Assembly: GCA_027605045.1 (NCBI GenBank)
Contig: JAQFWX010000004.1
Coordinates: 620,001-684,000 of the forward strand
Direction: 5' to 3'
DNA from: Phallus indusiatus
Lineage: Eukaryota > Basidiomycota > Agaricomycetes > Phallales > Phallaceae
Length of the DNA stretch: 64,000 nucleotides
The translations under genes were made by a program, and so were the position numbers. Below are positions 60,004 through 64,000 of this stretch, piece after piece (positions within the stretch are counted from its first letter, which is position 1; each line of letters begins with the position of its first letter). Below the pieces are notes generated by a model. The model was not told the origin of the DNA. It was given only the letters and a program-made list of their open reading frames with translations, and did no database searches.

Positions 60004-63000
60004 ATGGTTGTTTCAACGCAAGGCATAAAAATATCTGGTAACTTCACTCTCTGATTGATTCACTGTCCATCTCATCTAGGACTCTTTGATAAAGATATTC
60101 GCTTGCTTAAACCTCCAATCTCATGGAAAGGAGATCCTAAGCTCGAAATAAAGATCAAGTTTACCAGCAAGACGACAACCGACACGCAAAGCGCAATTGG
60201 GATAGGCGATCAGGACAACGATCGCGTGATCTGGAAAGAGCCCTTCATTTTGTATGTTAGAGATTACAATCTTGAAATTGATTTATCTAACATTCGGGAT
60301 TTAGTGTCGCCGATATTACCGACAACGCTCTTTTGACGTTTACTGTCCAAAGTAAGCGAGTCATAAAGAATATTATAGTTGGCTCGTGCGAACACCGGAT
60401 CGCTGAGCTCCTCGAACAACAAGGCGATTCTGGTTAGTTTATGTTACTGGTAACGCTGTCGTTAGTCTTACATTTATATGTCTTCAGGTCCATGCAGATT
60501 GAACGTCGTCGGAAAATGTCGATTAACACTTGACATTACAAAATTATCTGAGCTTGACGTCGTTTCTGGGATGGTAGAACAAGCATCATCAGGATTGGAA
60601 AGACTACCGAATCTAGAAATGGCATCTCAGGTTGCTACTGTTAGCAATTCTGCGGAGCAAGACTACAATGATAACGTGAAGATTTGGGTGTCATTTCTTG
60701 ACACATTCCACGCTTTTATGAAAGTGATGGATAGTGTTTCCGAGGTAATTTCGTCGTCAAGCATACCTTTATTCTTCTCTGATGCTTTTCCAGATAAGCA
60801 TATATGTACAGGTAGCATGGAGTGTTTTATCTATTATTCCCAAGGTAAAAGTACACTCTTTTTCTCTTTAAACACATATGGACTGATCTTGCAAGACCAT
60901 TATCGCAAAAAAAAATCGTGATGACAAAGTCAAACAGTTATGCGAAAAACTGAAGGATATTTTCGAATACATTACGGATGTGGAAACACTTTGCAAACTT
61001 ACTGAGACTAAGTCTACAGCCAGGTCTACCGCCCACTGGTCTACAATGCTCTCCACACTAGTTCAACAAACCATTGAATGCGCACACTTTCTCAAAGCGT
61101 ACGGTACGGAAAGTACAGGTTGTGTATTTCTCAAGGTCATCCTTTTGTCTAATCAAGTCTGATGTCGAAATTCTAGCCAAAAACATAGTCAAGACAATTG
61201 GCGGGAGCGTGGACGCCAAGATTCAAGCTTTCAATGACAAACTCGACCACCTGATCAATGTGATGACGGATTCGGTTAACCTTGAAACGGGAATTATAGT
61301 ACTTCGTATATCCGAGGAAATCGTTGAACAACGTATGTCATTCAAGGTTACGTTATTATCAATCTATGACCTTGTTCCATAAGGTGAATTAACATTGCTC
61401 GGGGAAATGCCTTACGATCATGACGCTGGATTCTTCCCTAAGAAACGATGTTTACCAGGGACCCGTCAGACGCTGATCAAGGAAATATTGGAATGGATCA
61501 ATGACGACAGCTTGCCACAAATTCTGGTCTTAAGTGGACAGGCGGGAGTAGGAAAATCCGCAGTCGCACATACCATCGCTGGAACATTTCAAAAACAGAA
61601 CCGGCTCGGATCGATGTTTTGTTTCAACAGGAGTTACCCGGACCGGCGTAATTGTCTTTTCAGCACCATATCCCGTGACTTAGCCGATAGCGACACCCTG
61701 TGGCGAAAAGAATTGGTAAGGGTTATCGATAAGTCTGCGGTTCGGAAGAAGAAAGATGCCGAAACGCAGTTTGAAGAGCTCATTCTTAAACCTTCAAAGA
61801 ACGTGACAACTATCGGATCTATTGTAATCGTCGTAGACGCGTTAGATGAAAGCGGGGAACGCAACGAACGCGGAGATATTTTGAAATTACTCTTGGGCAG
61901 GTGGTGCGAACTTCCGGAAAACTACCGTATGATTATCACTACACGTCCAGAACAAGACATTGAGCTTGAATGCCAAAATTACAATGTTCAATGTATACGG
62001 ATGGGGGGTATTGACGAAGAGGAAACACGTTCTGATATCCAAGTCTATGTCTCAGATCGTCTCGCCCCAATATCGTCAAGCTTGGACGAGATAAGCCGAG
62101 ACTGGCGCAACATACTAGCCGAACGCGCCGAGGGTCTTTTCCAATGGGCTCAGACTGTTTGCCAATTCATGAATCCCACCATCACGCGTCGACAGCTCGT
62201 CAAGAAGAATTGGGAAACTTGCATGTCAAGTTCATCCATGTCATTATTCCAATTATATCGGCAAATCATATCTACGCAGTCGGAATCTAAATACCCCGAG
62301 TTTATCAAGGACTTTAAAGCGGTCGTAGGGGCAATCATAACTGCGCAAAAACCCCTGTCGATATATACACTACAAAATATCTTTGATGATATCGAAGATA
62401 TCGAGTCATTACTCACTCCGTTCGGTTCTTTTTTTGTTGGTCTCCATGACCTGTCGACCCCCGTCCGACCTGTTCACACCTCTTTATTCGATTTTTTCGT
62501 CTCCAGAAAAAACGCAGAAGAAATTAACGAGTACTACATCGATACGTCAGACCAAAGCCGGATGACGCTCGGTTGTCTCAAGGTGATGAATCGAATGCTC
62601 TGTTTCAATATGTGTCAGCTCGAGACATCACACCTGTTCAATCAGGAGGTGCCCGATTTCAATACACGTGTCAAGAAAGCCATACCGTCTCATTTGTGGT
62701 ATTCATGTCGTTTTTGGACCTCCCATCTCAAATCCTCTCCTTTTAGCGAGGAACTCATTCGTGAAGTTCGGAAGTTGATGGACGACAAACTGTTGTATTA
62801 TTTTGAAATGCTCAGCTTGCTAGATGAAGCTTGGTGGGGTGGTATGGCGATGTTACTAATAGCGAGTTGGTGTGAAATTAGAGTGGGTGATACTTCGCCT
62901 GTCGTATATATATCAATGACTGAATCAGACGGTGATAGGACAAAGATGACACGTACGGCTTGGCTGCGGATGCAAGGGATGCATCGAGATTTGGAGATGA

Positions 63001-64000
63001 TTTTTGGAAGTGGAAGACGCAGAGCACGCCACACATTTATCTCTCGGCCCTTCCTTTTGCTCCTCGGGATTCATTTGTGTCCAAAAGGTATCTTGATAGA
63101 TATCCTGGACTGTTCATGTCTGAACCTGTCAGTCCTTCACGCACAATTGGTATCGGACAGACGGTTTCATCTCCCAAGATTGCCTTTTCTCCGAAAGACA
63201 CATATATCGCAACTGAATCTAGGAGAGGTGAAATTCTACTATGGAACTATATGACTGGGGAATACCTCGCTTATTTGAAAGCTGGACGCGCCAGGGATCA
63301 CCAGAATTCGGCGGCGGTCTGTGATATTGTATATTCTCTTGATGGTGAATTGCTTTATTGCTGTTTTATGGGTTGTGATATCCTAGTTTGGAATACGGGG
63401 ACAAAGGAAACGAGGATAGAGAGATATAAGGAGATGATCGACGTCGGTGCTGAGTGTTGCGGTCGTTGCACCATCTCTTCGGACGGGCGCTTTATAATCT
63501 GGGTGACCGACTCCTGTAAGCTTGAGGGAGCATTTGCACCAATTGAGCAGAAAACGGGGCCACTTGTGCTCGATCGAGAAAGTCGTCAAATTATTAAACG
63601 CTTCGGGGAAGAGTACTATTTTCGTGCAATTTCTCCTAACGGAAATTGGATTGCCCTTGATTGCGACCTGAGTGAGAGGTGCATATGGAATACTAGAAAT
63701 CAAACGCAGCATTGTGTCATACCAGGCTGGTCTCTGGGTCTGGCACTCACTGACAGCTACATCGCATTTACGGGCTACAACACAATAGAGATCTGGGATT
63801 TACGGGCAAAAACTATACTCACCGAAATCCCATACACGAGGCCCATCGGAAGCTTTTTCCTTTCCCCCGATGATCAATACCTCCTTGTTATCTCCGCTAC
63901 TAGCAGCATCTACTCGTTTTGGAGTGTGTCCAAGGGAGAATTAATCAGTGGGTTCATAGTCGATCGTTCCCATTCGGCAAACCAGAGTGGGCGGTCTGAT
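60004..64000 (+). CDS. C2-NACHT-WD40 NLR-like protein, right copy (3' end outside window)
   Basis: A fungal STAND receptor. The ATG at 60004 opens MVVSTQGIKISG. After a short intron the C2-like domain includes IRLLKPPISWKGDPKLEIKI, RVIWKEPF and TDNALLTFTVQSKRV. A helical linker follows (about 60490-61330; QASSGLERLPNLEMASQVAT, TLVQQTIECAHFLKAYGTES). The NACHT frame from 61395 has Walker A GQAGVGKSAV (61536-61565), Walker B SIVIVVDALDES (about 61818-61853) and TTRPEQDIE. An intron near 62887-62942 (acceptor TGATAG) brings in STPHIYLSALPFAPRDSF, typical of the NACHT-WD40 junction. WD40-like repeats then run to the window edge (IAFSPKDTYIATES, ILLWNYMTGEYL, IEIWDLRAKTIL). No inactivating change was seen. 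Known relatives act in allorecognition and immunity-like cell death; the ligand is unknown. Confidence 0.85.

Larger units (their letters stand above)
55690..64000. repeat. Right-arm block R2 of the inverted repeat
   Basis: The reverse complement of left 7530 down to 1, containing a ULD copy and the complete 5' part of the NLR gene, then continuing past the window. It lacks the TIR element present at left 2579-3230. Confidence 0.85.

Overview
The window reads as nuclear DNA of an agaricomycete (mushroom-forming basidiomycete). The evidence is dense spliced genes with introns of about 45-70 bases, and families largely confined to or expanded in these fungi: NACHT-WD40 NLR-like genes, DUF6533 membrane proteins and an unspecific peroxygenase. 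I could not assign a genus. Intron boundaries below were placed by eye from splice sites, reading frame and family knowledge.

Layout. (1) Positions 1-9380 and about 49130-64000 are arms of a large inverted repeat. The left arm carries, going inward, an NLR (C2-like domain, helical linker, NACHT; leftward, cut by the window edge), a gene with a ubiquitin-like domain (ULD), and a DUF6533 multi-pass membrane gene. The right arm mirrors it but holds a partial tandem duplication: block R1 (49130-54412: DUF6533, ULD) and block R2 (55690-64000: ULD, NLR). The two NLRs point outward. Several copies are damaged: the left ULD gene has a nonsense codon and the left NLR a 5' indel.

(2) Inside the arms, 9494-13600 holds two decayed tandem copies of an uncharacterised agaricomycete family and a short DUF6532-like gene.

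(3) Positions 14066-44913 form a compact island of mostly conserved single-copy genes. In order they are RTP1/TANGO6, EMC4, a CCDC97-like gene, VTC1, a DUF676-type hydrolase, a WBP2-like GRAM protein, CDC7, a tyrosine-phosphatase-like protein, VAC14, a long disordered acidic protein, OST1, mitochondrial ribosomal protein uL22m and a heme-thiolate peroxygenase. RTP1/EMC4 and CDC7/phosphatase are divergent pairs with short shared promoters. I see no single pathway; several serve membrane biology (EMC4, OST1 in the ER; VTC1, VAC14 at the vacuole/endosome).

(4) Three very short genes (23.0, 24.4 and 47.5 kb) each encode a 39-66 residue precursor. All have a signal peptide, no cysteine in the predicted mature part, a strong TATA box 66-105 bases upstream and the C-terminal residues [D/P]GF. 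They are the best candidate here for an undescribed secreted-peptide family. The third has a 362 bp TA-flanked MITE-like element inside its intron.

(5) Positions 45000-49130 are gene-poor, with decayed coding remnants.
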